From: Phlyctochytrium arcticum
Taxonomy: Eukaryota > Chytridiomycota > Chytridiomycetes > Chytridiales > Chytridiaceae
Direction of reading: 5' to 3'
NCBI GenBank assembly: GCA_025602905.1
Contig: JAHLKI010000024.1
Span: forward strand, 362,681-426,680
Length of the DNA: 64,000 nucleotides
Part shown: positions 55,288 through 63,992 of the stretch, in pieces
How positions within the stretch are numbered: position 1 is the stretch's first letter
Layout: every line of letters begins with the position of its first letter
Program-made: the position numbers and the translations under genes
Notes under the pieces: model-generated
What the model saw: the letters and a program-made list of their open reading frames with translations, nothing else
Database searches by the model: none
What the model was told of the DNA's origin: nothing

Positions 55288-57181
55288 CTAACTCGACAAT
55301 TTCAAAATTAATGGGTCTTCATTGCCATATACAAACTGGCACGACGAGAAATTTCCGGAAGAAAAGAATACCGAAAGTCGATGTTTGTATCGCTCAATCT
55401 TTTTCGAGAATGAACCCTGCCGAAAGTCAACAACAACATATTCGTTCACACGAAGCGCATGGTACGGTCCTGAAGGAGAAAATCGATCCATATGGCCGCC
55501 AATTTTATCCCCTTTCCTCAAAAGTTCGACTCCCCAGCGCAAGTCCCCATTCAAATAAAAATCGATTGCACCCGCAATTCGCTCACTTGGCTCCTCGCCA
55601 TGCGCAGGAAATACGGTCGACAACTCGGGACATATCGCGCACGATGGTGGTGTAGATGCGGCAAGGGAGTTCATCAGAAGATGTTGAAACGTGGCCTCCT
55701 TTGGAAAATCAACGCCACCAGGTGAAGATGAACGAAGGATTGCGCTTGACATGTCAGAAATAGCCTGCTTCATCAACACTTTCAAATTAGCCGGGGCGCT
55801 GGGAGACCTTTTTGGGAAAAGCCACCGGCAATAGTATCGTTTTGCTAATGGAGAAGAGAAAGCAAACTTATTACTTCCAACTTCGACAAGCAGTCCAACC
55901 TTCATCAAGAGGGACAGGTGATCTGTAGTCTTATCGTCTTCAAATGTCGGTTTCTCTAAATCGTCCGGGCAGATTAAACACTGCTGCAGAAACGTTCTCA
56001 AGCCTGAATCCACTGGAGCCGACTGTTTACTGCCGAAACATCGACTCACCTCAGGAAGAAAATCTTGTGAAAAATAGTACTGCACTATATTCGTTTCCGG
56101 CGGCGGCAGCGCATTCTTCACGAATCGCTGTTTTATAGCATCAATAGAAAGGCGGACTGCAGCAATCAGTCCGTTGCTTTCGTTGATAATCATGTTCTCA
56201 ATCAGTTGAGTTCCGTAGCCATTGGGAAGACCAAAAGGTGGCGGTGCTCTTAGCATGTCAAGAGCCTCCTGCGAGGAAATTCGGAAATCTTCCCGCTTCA
56301 GCCGTCTAAGTGATGCCAACTCAACAGGACTTTCTTGCTGGCCCTCCAGCAGATGTGTTGCAGATATCACCAATCTCAGACGCGGAAATTTAACGATAAC
56401 ATCCTTAACTAGAGATGCCCACGCTTTAATGTTGTTGTACGTTGCTTGAGCATCATCCAGCCATATAAGGTAGTGGCTGGTAGCGTCCAATAGATACTCA
56501 TGGCGTCCATCGAAAAGTTTGCCTCCCCCCAGAGCAGAAACAAACGTTTCGAAGTTGAAACCCGATGCTAGACACGAAACGCGAACGCAGTTCTCCCTTT
56601 CTCGCGAAAGCAATTGAAAAAGGGAAGTCTTTCCCGAGCCGGCCGGCGATGCTACGACCACAACCTGATTGTCGTTGAGTAGTTGATTAAGTTCAGTCAA
56701 CAATGGAATACGATGAAGGTAAAAGCCGTTCAAGTTGACGCCATCGAGTGTGACGGTCCGGTCGATGGTTGCTGTATTGCGTCGTACTGAAGGACAGAAG
56801 TGTATGCGTTAGAATGCTATTGTCTGTAATTGCAATCCCTCCCTTACCACTTGTAGTCGGCTGACTCCGCTCCGGCACCACAATCAGCAGCGGGTTCTCA
56901 TCCGAGTGGTCTTTTGCTTTTTCCAGTACCGATTCCAGCGTTTTCCCCGCTTTCAACCAGTGCTTGGGTTCGGGTTCGTCTTTGTCTTTCTCTAGTGCTT
57001 CTGCGCTGGCGTAGACGAGGAGGTCGGCAGCGTCATAGTCCCGCAGGCGGTTCCCAAACTCCTTTTTCACTTGCTTTCGCAGATTGTCCACAGTCGAGGT
57101 TTCTGAGACAGAAATGGAGGTGGCGGTTCCAGGTACTCTCTTGCCGTTGGCATTCGTTAGTTGAAACCAAATTGTCGCCAT
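55288..57181 (-). CDS. Crinkler-like effector: Ubl header, P-loop ATPase, REase-like domain
   Basis: Exons 56848-57181 and 55288-56786 give 610 residues across a 61-nt intron. Residues 1-111 form the Crinkler-type ubiquitin-like header, which has a strand-rich start, ADLLVYASAEALE, WLKAGKTLESVLE and the terminal LLIVVPERSQP. Next comes a STAND-like P-loop domain with Walker A ASPAGSGKTSLFQLL (about 155-170) and Walker B YLIWLDDAQ. The C terminus has WGVELLRKGDK, MDRFSPSGPY and VVVDFRQG, the layout of a PD-(D/E)xK-type nuclease domain described in Crinkler/CR effectors. A host or self target is unknown. There is no classical signal peptide. An alternative start lies 6 codons upstream (57199). 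Confidence 0.8.
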
Positions 57182-57439
57182 GGTTGTTTCCTGAATCATG
57201 CTTGCGGTATTTTGCCGTATTTCGGCTACTGGAATGGTCGGTCAGTCAACAACTGCAGGTGGCTTATGTCAGTGGCACAGATATCAAAAAGTAGCGCGTG
57301 GGCGGCGTGAAAACAATGTTAGCGGCAGCACTAGAACCAGCACAGTGCATTCATATAGATTCTCAAGGAAAACGCCCTCCAGGGACTTTTTCCAGCATAC
57401 ACTTTGCCGGCTTGTTCCAACACAAACGACTTCATTACC

Positions 57440-57653
57440 CGCTCAGCCCGTCAATCCTCCACCAACTCAGGAAGGATATTACGAGGTAGACTACATTATT
57501 GACAAGCGAACTCGCATGGTAGATGGAGAGGAAGGGGTCGAATTCCTTGTAAAGTGGGTCGGGTATAACAACCCACAAGACAATTCGTGGGTTCCGCTTG
57601 GAGATTTTGGAGACAATAGGGAAGCAATTTACGAGTTTGAACCGAATAAATGA
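57440..57653 (+). pseudogene. Chromodomain fragment
   Basis: The frame reads YYEVDYIIDKRTRMVDGEEG, VEFLVKWVGYNNPQDNSWVP, a complete chromodomain of the kind found at the C terminus of Ty3/gypsy and Polinton integrases. It ends with a stop at 57653. The integrase core found 150 bp downstream is on the same strand but in the reverse of the normal order, so the locus has been rearranged. The upstream part of the frame overlaps the Crinkler gene start and is probably not coding. Confidence 0.65.
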
Positions 57654-57721
57654 TCATTTACATAGGAAAGATCACAATACATTTGATTTATACAATCCAC
57701 ACAACATTCTACATTTCATCC

Positions 57722-58168
57722 ATGTCGCTAAAAGGATATGCTGCTCCACTTAGAGGCGAAAGTGAAGAAGAAGTGACCGAAGCATTATAGAAGTGCCTTG
57801 GCAAGGGTCGACGAGAAGGAAGGAAAATCTCAATAATGCAAACGGATCAAGGCGCGCATTTTCAACAAATCTTCAAAAGGGAACTCGGTGATAGTGGAAT
57901 CAAACATTTTTATTCACAAGTAGCCAGACCGCAAAGTAATGCGTACGTTGAGAGAAGAGGAGGCGATATTAAACGTCAGTTAGACCAAATCATGGGGTCA
58001 AATAATGATAAAAAATGGGTTAATAATCTTCAGACAGTTATTGACAATATCAATTCGGTAAAGTCAACAGCAACAGGGTTTTCTCCAAACGAAATGGAGC
58101 GGGGTGATGAAAATATTTCGGCAGAAGCAAAAGCACGATTTATGGGGGGTGGGGGGTTATCTCGATAA
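57722..58168 (+). pseudogene. Retroviral-type (Polinton-like) integrase core fragment
   Basis: The frame gives SLKGYAAPLRGESEEEVTEAL, a TAG stop near 57788, then MQTDQGAHFQQIF (second catalytic Asp), HFYSQVARPQSNAYVERRGG (catalytic Glu) and the tail NSVKSTATGFSPNEM. The zinc-binding region and the first Asp are missing. The sequence type is nearer to Polinton/Maverick integrases than to the chromovirus copies elsewhere in this window. It borders the HTH-polymerase-helicase element and may be a relic of its integration module. Confidence 0.65.
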
Positions 58169-58254
58169 TCCTAATGTTCTTGATAATCCTAGATTATCGA
58201 GATTATCAAGATCAACGATTTGACCCCCTTTTTTCTTCATAGCCCTTGAAGGTA

Positions 58255-58452
58255 TCACTTTTCTTTATTCTTTGGTCTTTCTGTGATTACAGCCTTCATC
58301 CTAGTAGTTTCGCGATTGTTGAGCATTTTATGAATTGTCGGATGTGACACACCCAATTTCCTAGCCAATTGGCGAATGCTCCGTGCTTCGACCGTTCGTT
58401 CTTCTCCCAGAAAAGTTACAACTGCTGTATAAATGCTTTTTGACCCAGTCAT
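58255..58452 (-). CDS. Small helix-turn-helix protein
   Basis: This is a 65-residue protein, MTGSKSIYTAVVTFLG..., with a clear HTH (RSIRQLARKLGVSHPTIHKML) and a basic tail. It reads outward from the left divergent promoter block. The window's last bases (63993-64000) begin an identical start (ATGACTG) reading outward from the right promoter block, so the gene is probably present twice, once on each side. The likely role is a repressor or origin-binding protein for the element, by analogy with small HTH proteins of plasmids. That role is an inference. Confidence 0.6.
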   Translation of the reverse strand: MTGSKSIYTAVVTFLGEERTVEARSIRQLARKLGVSHPTIHKMLNNRETTRMKAVITERPKNKEK

Positions 58453-58688
58453 TGCAAGAATATTAAAATAATGCTATACTATTTTACTATCTTTTAAAAT
58501 ATGAATCAATATTTCATTTGTTGCGTTTGAAAGAGTCATCGTCTACACCGGAATTTCTCGAATTTCGATGTATGTGATGGATTATGACCAATACCGTTTT
58601 GGATGTCGATGTTGCGCTTAATTGTTATTTAAAGAAATAAAACTTTTGTTAAAGAAGGAAAGTTACTAAACATTCAATAACAACAATT
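58453..58688. promoter_or_regulatory. Left divergent promoter / inverted repeat block
   Basis: This 236-bp block lies between the starts of the HTH gene (minus) and the polymerase-like gene (plus). It is about 93% identical to the reverse complement of 63759-63992. It is very AT-rich, with CTTTAAATAACAATTAA, GGTATTGGTCATAATCCATC and AAAGATAGTAAAATAGTATA conserved. An imperfect hairpin is formed around AATTTCTCGAATTTCGATG. Confidence 0.85.
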
Positions 58689-60059
58689 ATGTCTGACTTT
58701 TGTCCAAAATTATCAAGCGATACCGCACTCGAAAAATTCGAGTATATCAATGACATTCATATCAAATATTGTCTTCAGAGTCCATTCGTTTTACACAAAC
58801 TAAAGACCCGTTTGCGTGCTCTTAAGCATCGCAAAGTTGGAAAAAATCTTTATCGCACCGAGTATGCTTATTCCGAAAAAGGGAGCCTAGAGCAAATTGG
58901 CCGATTATGGGCTAGAGGACTGTCTCTTCAGAATCTCGAGGCAAGAGATAATCATTTCAGACAGTATCTAGCAGCAGGACGATATCATGATATAGACCAA
59001 GTAAATTCTATATTTACTTTAATTGCTCATCTCTTTAAGCAACATTCTATCACTTGTGATGCTCTAACTCACTATGTCGAAAATCGCTCTACTATCTTAA
59101 CAGAAAAAAATATTGACAAACAAGAGGTTGTTTCCATGATGCTATTCGCTGGGCGTAAAATCAGTGACCCTTTCTTTTCTGAAATACACTCCGTTATTTA
59201 CACCACACTTTGCCCCATTCTAAAAATCGAGTATCCCGACATTTGGGAAAAAGTCAGAACATCCCGGGATGCTACTATTAAGGGCAATCGCGAAGGTAGT
59301 TTTATCGCACAAGTTACCCAAACCCTCGAAAACAGAGTGACACTTTTAACGGATCAATTCTTTACCGATAGGGGGTGGTCGGTTGATGCTCTTATCTTTG
59401 ATGGTGGAATGATTAGGAAAAGAGATGGTCACGATATGACTCAAGAGTTACTTGATGAATGTTCACAATTCGTCTTTGACGAATGTGGTATTCATATTAA
59501 ACTGGCGGAAAAACCACTCGTTGTATCTGATGCGTTTTTGGAGAAATTCCGTTTGAAGTATGAACCTTTGGAGGAAGAAGATGATGAGGAGGATGATGAT
59601 GATGAGCCACCCAAGAAAAAGCAAAAAGATGACCTTGATTTCGAAGCGCTGCGGGACTTACCATCTGGCAAATGGAAATATTTCGATTTCAAGCGACTTT
59701 ATGCTCCAACACATCTCAACGCCGCAAAATGGTTTATTGAAGAACAAAGTGCCGATAGTATCATGAAACATACGAGCGGTTTTCTCTATATCCTCGGGAA
59801 AGACAATATCTGGCGCGAATATGATACTATCGGAGCAAGTGACTTAAATATTCAAGTTGCCGAAACTCTGGTGTCCTCCTTTAAATCTCTTATCCAGGAA
59901 GCAGAGGACGATATGCAAAATGTCAACGACCTTAGAGATGTGTTTAAACAATTTCAACGAATAATCGAAATGAATGATTTCTCCGGAAACGTGGCCAAAA
60001 ATGTCGATAGACTCTCTGTTAAAAACGACAATGTGATAGTGCATAACCAAATCCCATAG
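58689..60059 (+). CDS. TV-Pol / family-A-like DNA polymerase palm protein, C-terminally cut
   Basis: This 456-residue protein starts directly after the left promoter block. ARGLSLQNLEARDNHFRQYL followed by RYHDIDQVNSIFTLIAHLF (about 100-115) fits polymerase motif A of the TV-Pol/family-A-like group found in virophage- and transposon-encoded replicases. VVSMMLFAGRKIS fits the fingers helix, and ALIFDGGMIRK (about 235) fits motif C. An acidic stretch and a PPKKKQK nuclear signal follow (295-315). The region from WFIEEQSADSIMKH on resembles the N-terminal part of D5-type helicases, but the frame ends inside a 60-bp palindrome, with no Walker motifs. I infer that a polymerase-helicase fusion has been cut there. 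Confidence 0.6.
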   Translation: MSDFCPKLSSDTALEKFEYINDIHIKYCLQSPFVLHKLKTRLRALKHRKVGKNLYRTEYAYSEKGSLEQIGRLWARGLSLQNLEARDNHFRQYLAAGRYHDIDQVNSIFTLIAHLFKQHSITCDALTHYVENRSTILTEKNIDKQEVVSMMLFAGRKISDPFFSEIHSVIYTTLCPILKIEYPDIWEKVRTSRDATIKGNREGSFIAQVTQTLENRVTLLTDQFFTDRGWSVDALIFDGGMIRKRDGHDMTQELLDECSQFVFDECGIHIKLAEKPLVVSDAFLEKFRLKYEPLEEEDDEEDDDDEPPKKKQKDDLDFEALRDLPSGKWKYFDFKRLYAPTHLNAAKWFIEEQSADSIMKHTSGFLYILGKDNIWREYDTIGASDLNIQVAETLVSSFKSLIQEAEDDMQNVNDLRDVFKQFQRIIEMNDFSGNVAKNVDRLSVKNDNVIVHNQIP

Positions 60060-60092
60060 TATATACTATGGGATTTGGTTATGCACTATCAC
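60033..60092. repeat. Perfect 60-bp palindrome (no spacer)
   Basis: The two 30-bp arms GTGATAGTGCATAACCAAAT... and its exact complement meet at 60062/60063 without a loop. The left arm is the last coding sequence of the polymerase-like gene and contains its stop codon, TAG at 60057-60059. It could extrude as a cruciform, act as a bidirectional terminator, or mark a fold-back or hairpin end. Confidence 0.97.
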
Positions 60093-60099
60093 AGGGAGA

Positions 60100-60240
60100 T
60101 TCCAACTATGGGCCAACTATGCCCCAACTATGCCCCAACTATGCCCCAACTATGCCCCAACTATGCGGCAACTATGAAGCCCGCTATGTGACCTTATTAT
60201 AAGGCCACTTCTCCACTATGTGACCCTATGATAAGGTCGC
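60100..60240. repeat. Tandem 11-bp iterons and a duplicated hairpin-like motif
   Basis: CCAACTATGCC-type units, period 11 bp, occur six to seven times in a row from about 60110 to 60176. They are followed by two copies of CTATGTGACC-n-TATAAGG (60184-60208 and 60219-60240). Direct iterons next to a palindrome resemble replication origins of plasmids and viruses. Confidence 0.8.
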
Positions 60241-60720
60241 CTCCATCAAACATCGAGTCATATTACACATCATGAATCATCCCTCTTCATATTTCATCGA
60301 GTGGTGCCGCTTGTCACGGGAAAGGGACTTCCACATTACACCGTGTAATAGGCTGCTTACGTAAGCATCGTGTCTCATCTCCTCACATTCTATCCAAAAA
60401 AGCAACGACCCCCCGGGTTGATCGTTGCTCTCCTTTCAGAGATACCAAATTTATCTTTTAGTGACCTTGGTGAAGACACTGTATCGAGCCATCGAGATCT
60501 GAATCGTTGTGAATCGCTTATGGAGCGGGCCCTTTACGGGACTTTCAATCCTTTATAACATTCTCCGTAATATCGATATAACGCAATATCGATAATCTAG
60601 GATCATCTGGATCATCAGGAGTATCGATATCGCCCCCTGATATTGCTATGTCCCTCTCTGGGTCTCAATATTTGAATGTCCCGATTCAGCAACTTCTCAG
60701 TAATTGAAATACTGCTTAAA
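60241..60720. other. Intergenic region with small palindromes
   Basis: It contains GCTTACGTAAGC at 60355-60366, a stem GCAACGA...TCGTTGC at about 60402-60428, and several ATATCGATA palindromes (60572-60640) with GATAATCTAGGATCATC repeats like those at 58160-58215. A 62-codon frame at 60370-60558 has no recognisable motif. Confidence 0.5.
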
Positions 60721-61095
60721 GAATTTGGTACATTTGCAAAACATTTGCAAAAATGGGATAACAAATGTACCACTCCATGATTCAGATTATTCTATTTCTT
60801 TCTTTTTGTTATTAGAGAGAATAGAGAGAAGAGAATAGAAAAGGGTAATGGGTTCATGGAGTGGTACATTTGGTACATTTGTTTGGTAAAATTAAGTCAG
60901 GAAAAAAAATAGAAAATGAAAAAAGAATAATATCAAAAAAATACCACTTGCAAATGTACCAAAATGTACCACCTCCATGCCCGAGTCAAACAGTCTTTCC
61001 TGATTTATGGGTCAGTGGAGGACTTTATCGAGTTGGTACATTTGCATCTTTTCTCTCTGTAAATGTACCAGCAAATGTACCAGCAAATGTACCAA
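60720..61095. repeat. Cluster of GGTACATTTG / CAAATGTACC motifs in both orientations
   Basis: At least nine copies of the decamer or a near form occur at about 60727, 60762, 60862, 60873, 60950, 60963, 61034, 61063, 61074 and 61086. The 19-bp TCATGGAGTGGTACATTTG and its reverse complement form an inverted pair around 60780-60855. The cluster lies between the convergent ends of the polymerase-like and helicase genes, where a promoter is not expected. Confidence 0.85.
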
Positions 61096-61145
61096 TTTCT
61101 TTAACACGGCTTTTTCTTTTCTTTTCAGATCTTTTTCGGCCAACT

Positions 61146-63758
61146 TTACACATTTTCTACCTCCTCTACAATCTTCTCTATTTTTAATGTGATGGGCGTT
61201 CCCCCTCGCCTGTTTGTAGTAGCATTTTTTATCCACACCTTCTGTCGAATCAGTTTTCCAAATCCTCTTTTTGACAATTGTTCTGACATTCTCCCCCCTT
61301 GCTTATCTTCATAGCAGAACTTGTGATAATGTCCAAATAATTCATCCATGGTCATCTCATATTGCTCACCTATTTCAAAGTATTCTGGCTCAGTTTCGAC
61401 ATAAGTTCCATCAACCCATTCATTCCCAGAAAAGCGTCCTTCGATGTGTTGTTTTCGAGATGGTGTTTTGATAATGTTTCCATCAAGTAATTCATCAACA
61501 AATAGATCGATAGGTGATCTGGTGAATATTGCCATTTCTCTTTTCTCATCTGTCATCGGAACTTCACGGGGATCGAAATCTGACAGGTCCATATCAAGAA
61601 GATATGTATAGAAATGATTGGCCACATCTTGGCGCATTTCCTCTCCATCCAATCTCGCAAAGTATTCTACAAAATGCTGTCTCCGTGGTTTCTTGGCGGT
61701 TCTTTTTACAGCAAATCGTCTATCCCCATCTCCTCCGTCCTCGATACGAATCGCATCTTTGTTATTTGAGAGAAACACGAAATGCATATATGAGTCGATC
61801 ATAATTAGATCAACTCCTTTCTTTTCAAGTGGAATCTGGGTTTCGGTAATCTTTGATTTCAAAATGTTATTTTGCTTATGCTCTCCAGCAAAAGTAACTT
61901 CATTAGCAACCGTGTACAGACATTTTGCTTGATGTGCATTAAATCTTCCGGTAAGTTGATCCATGGAACTTGTGGAGAAAAAGTGAACTTTTCCATATAT
62001 ATATTTGCCGATATAGTCAAAAAAGGTATTTTTTCCGGTACCTTGAGGACCAGTAAAAACTGGTGAAGTTCCCATTTTGATCCAGGGAAACTGGAGAGCG
62101 TGTGCTTGCCATCGAATGAGCCAGTTATAGAATACTTCATCCCCGTTGCATATGATATTCTTGCAATGGTCAAGTAAAAATTGGATTTTACCCATGTCAA
62201 CAATTGAGACCCGCTTTGCGTTGAACCCTTGGAAGAGATTGATATATTGACCTTCGACATCTCCAACCTGTCGTGGGTCTAATATTACATTTTTAAAAGT
62301 TCGAATATTTTCATGAAAACACCATGATGATATCTTGAATGAACACTCTTCAATTTCTCCGTCCTCCTTCTCATCCTTATAGATGAATGACAAGTGTTCC
62401 ACGTGAGCCACAAATGCTGATTTTCCCCGTACCAACCATGGTGAGTCTATCGTATCTCGGATACAGTACCATATCGCGTCCTCGTGAGTAATTTTTGCCA
62501 GAAAATTATTGAGGTAATGAATGAGAGCATGTTTGCCAGACGTTTCTACAATCCGACGTGCTTTATCTAAAGATAAAGTCTCACATGGTTTCACCAAATC
62601 GTCATTCGTTGGAAAAGAGTCTGCAATAATCTTAACATTGTGGTTTTTAATGAATGATTTGTCGCAAACGTCACAATGATACTTGAGTTTTCTGCGAGAT
62701 ACCGATACATACATTTTCGGATTGGATTCAGTATGTTCGCATTTAGTATGCAAACAATAATAGGGCGCTTTGATGAATGTGACAAAGGCATATTCCATTT
62801 CCGATATAGGCCCCAAATCGCTTTTTCTAATCCCGAAAGTTTGCACGATTAAGTTGGTAATGTCTTCTTCAAGCGGATTAAGTGATGAAACAGGTTTTTC
62901 GATATCCTTCTTCTTCTTCTTTTTTGGTTGGATCTGTTGTTTCTCTACATCAGAATCAGAATCTTGAACAAGGACGAATTCCGAGATACATTCTTCGCTC
63001 GGTGTATCATCAATGACTGCGTTGGTTCTCTTTAACGTATCCTTTGGTGTCTTTTGTTTCTTATTCATGTCAAATGCGGTATTTTTTGCCCATCTGACCT
63101 TTTCATCCGTATCTTGAACATTTTGGATTAAAAAGTTCTCAAGACGTTCATTATCGTCCTCTCGATATAATATGCGTTTGTCAAATTTGGTTTTGGTTTT
63201 TCCTACACACGCCATCGATCGGTTGTTATCATTGTAAACACCAGTGTCAAAGAGTGAATTATTGTCAAATGAGTAATTACGCACACATTCTGGGAATTCC
63301 GACAAATCCGGCATATAACCTTTTAGGTGTTTGAGAAGATCCTTTTGAGATGTGCGAACCCCGTTCGCATAAAGTCGATAAGAAATTTTCCATTTTCCAT
63401 GTTCAACCCATTCTCCAGATTGTTTATCCTTTTTCTTATTAGTTGCAAATCCCCTTTCGCGGTAGGCACCAACTATTTTTATATTGTCATTTAAAATGAA
63501 ATCGCTGAATACCTTTTTAAGGGCTTTTCGGATTGCAAGTTCTTCATCGACTGAAGGAAGGTCAGTCTTGGATGTGAAATTCATATCAAAGTCAACAAAC
63601 GGAATTATATATTTGGTAAAGATGGTGTCGTTTTTCGCAAAAAAGTCAACGAGATGGGGATATTTCTGTTGATTTGCGAGATAATCGTCAACATTCCAGT
63701 CAAAGGTTTGAACAGGGAACTTGGCAGAGGATCCTAAATAAGAAGTTTTGAAAAACAT
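61146..63758 (-). CDS. Primase - zinc finger - superfamily 3 helicase (D5-like replicase)
   Basis: This is an 870-residue replication protein. The N-terminal domain is an archaeo-eukaryotic primase: IPFVDFDMNF (metal-binding acidic pair, about residue 55), KISYRLYANG (about 124) and FDTGVYNDNNRSMACVGKTK. A linker with a KPKKKKKK-type basic signal follows. A zinc cluster is CLHTKCEH...YHCDVCDKSF (335-365). The C-terminal superfamily 3 helicase has Walker A GPQGTGKNTFFDY (about 568), LYTVANEVTF as Walker B and FVFLSNNKDAIRI as motif C. The layout matches D5-like primase-helicases of large DNA viruses, virophage relatives and related transposons. It starts directly after the right promoter block and has no intron, unlike host genes here. 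Confidence 0.88.
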   Translation of the reverse strand: MFFKTSYLGSSAKFPVQTFDWNVDDYLANQQKYPHLVDFFAKNDTIFTKYIIPFVDFDMNFTSKTDLPSVDEELAIRKALKKVFSDFILNDNIKIVGAYRERGFATNKKKDKQSGEWVEHGKWKISYRLYANGVRTSQKDLLKHLKGYMPDLSEFPECVRNYSFDNNSLFDTGVYNDNNRSMACVGKTKTKFDKRILYREDDNERLENFLIQNVQDTDEKVRWAKNTAFDMNKKQKTPKDTLKRTNAVIDDTPSEECISEFVLVQDSDSDVEKQQIQPKKKKKKDIEKPVSSLNPLEEDITNLIVQTFGIRKSDLGPISEMEYAFVTFIKAPYYCLHTKCEHTESNPKMYVSVSRRKLKYHCDVCDKSFIKNHNVKIIADSFPTNDDLVKPCETLSLDKARRIVETSGKHALIHYLNNFLAKITHEDAIWYCIRDTIDSPWLVRGKSAFVAHVEHLSFIYKDEKEDGEIEECSFKISSWCFHENIRTFKNVILDPRQVGDVEGQYINLFQGFNAKRVSIVDMGKIQFLLDHCKNIICNGDEVFYNWLIRWQAHALQFPWIKMGTSPVFTGPQGTGKNTFFDYIGKYIYGKVHFFSTSSMDQLTGRFNAHQAKCLYTVANEVTFAGEHKQNNILKSKITETQIPLEKKGVDLIMIDSYMHFVFLSNNKDAIRIEDGGDGDRRFAVKRTAKKPRRQHFVEYFARLDGEEMRQDVANHFYTYLLDMDLSDFDPREVPMTDEKREMAIFTRSPIDLFVDELLDGNIIKTPSRKQHIEGRFSGNEWVDGTYVETEPEYFEIGEQYEMTMDELFGHYHKFCYEDKQGGRMSEQLSKRGFGKLIRQKVWIKNATTNRRGGTPITLKIEKIVEEVENV

Positions 63759-63992
63759 TGTTGTTATTGAATGTTTAGAATCTTTCCTTCTTTAAACAAG
63801 AGTTTTTTTTCTTTAAATAACAATTAAACGCAACATCGACATTCAAAACGGTATTGGTCATAATCCATCATTTACATCGAAATTCGAGAAATTCCGATGT
63901 AGACGATGACTCTTTCAAACGCAACAAATGAAATATTGATTCACATTTAAAAAGATAGTAAAATAGTATAACATTATTTTAATATTCTTGCA
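63759..63992. promoter_or_regulatory. Right divergent promoter / inverted repeat block
   Basis: This 234-bp block separates the start of the primase-helicase gene (minus) from the start of a second HTH gene (plus). It is the inverted counterpart of 58453-58688 with scattered substitutions and one or two small indels. Confidence 0.85.

Noticed and set aside
60110..60176. Possible CRISPR-like array
   Set aside because: The units are 11 bp and directly joined with no unique spacers, and the DNA is eukaryotic. They are iterons, not a CRISPR array.
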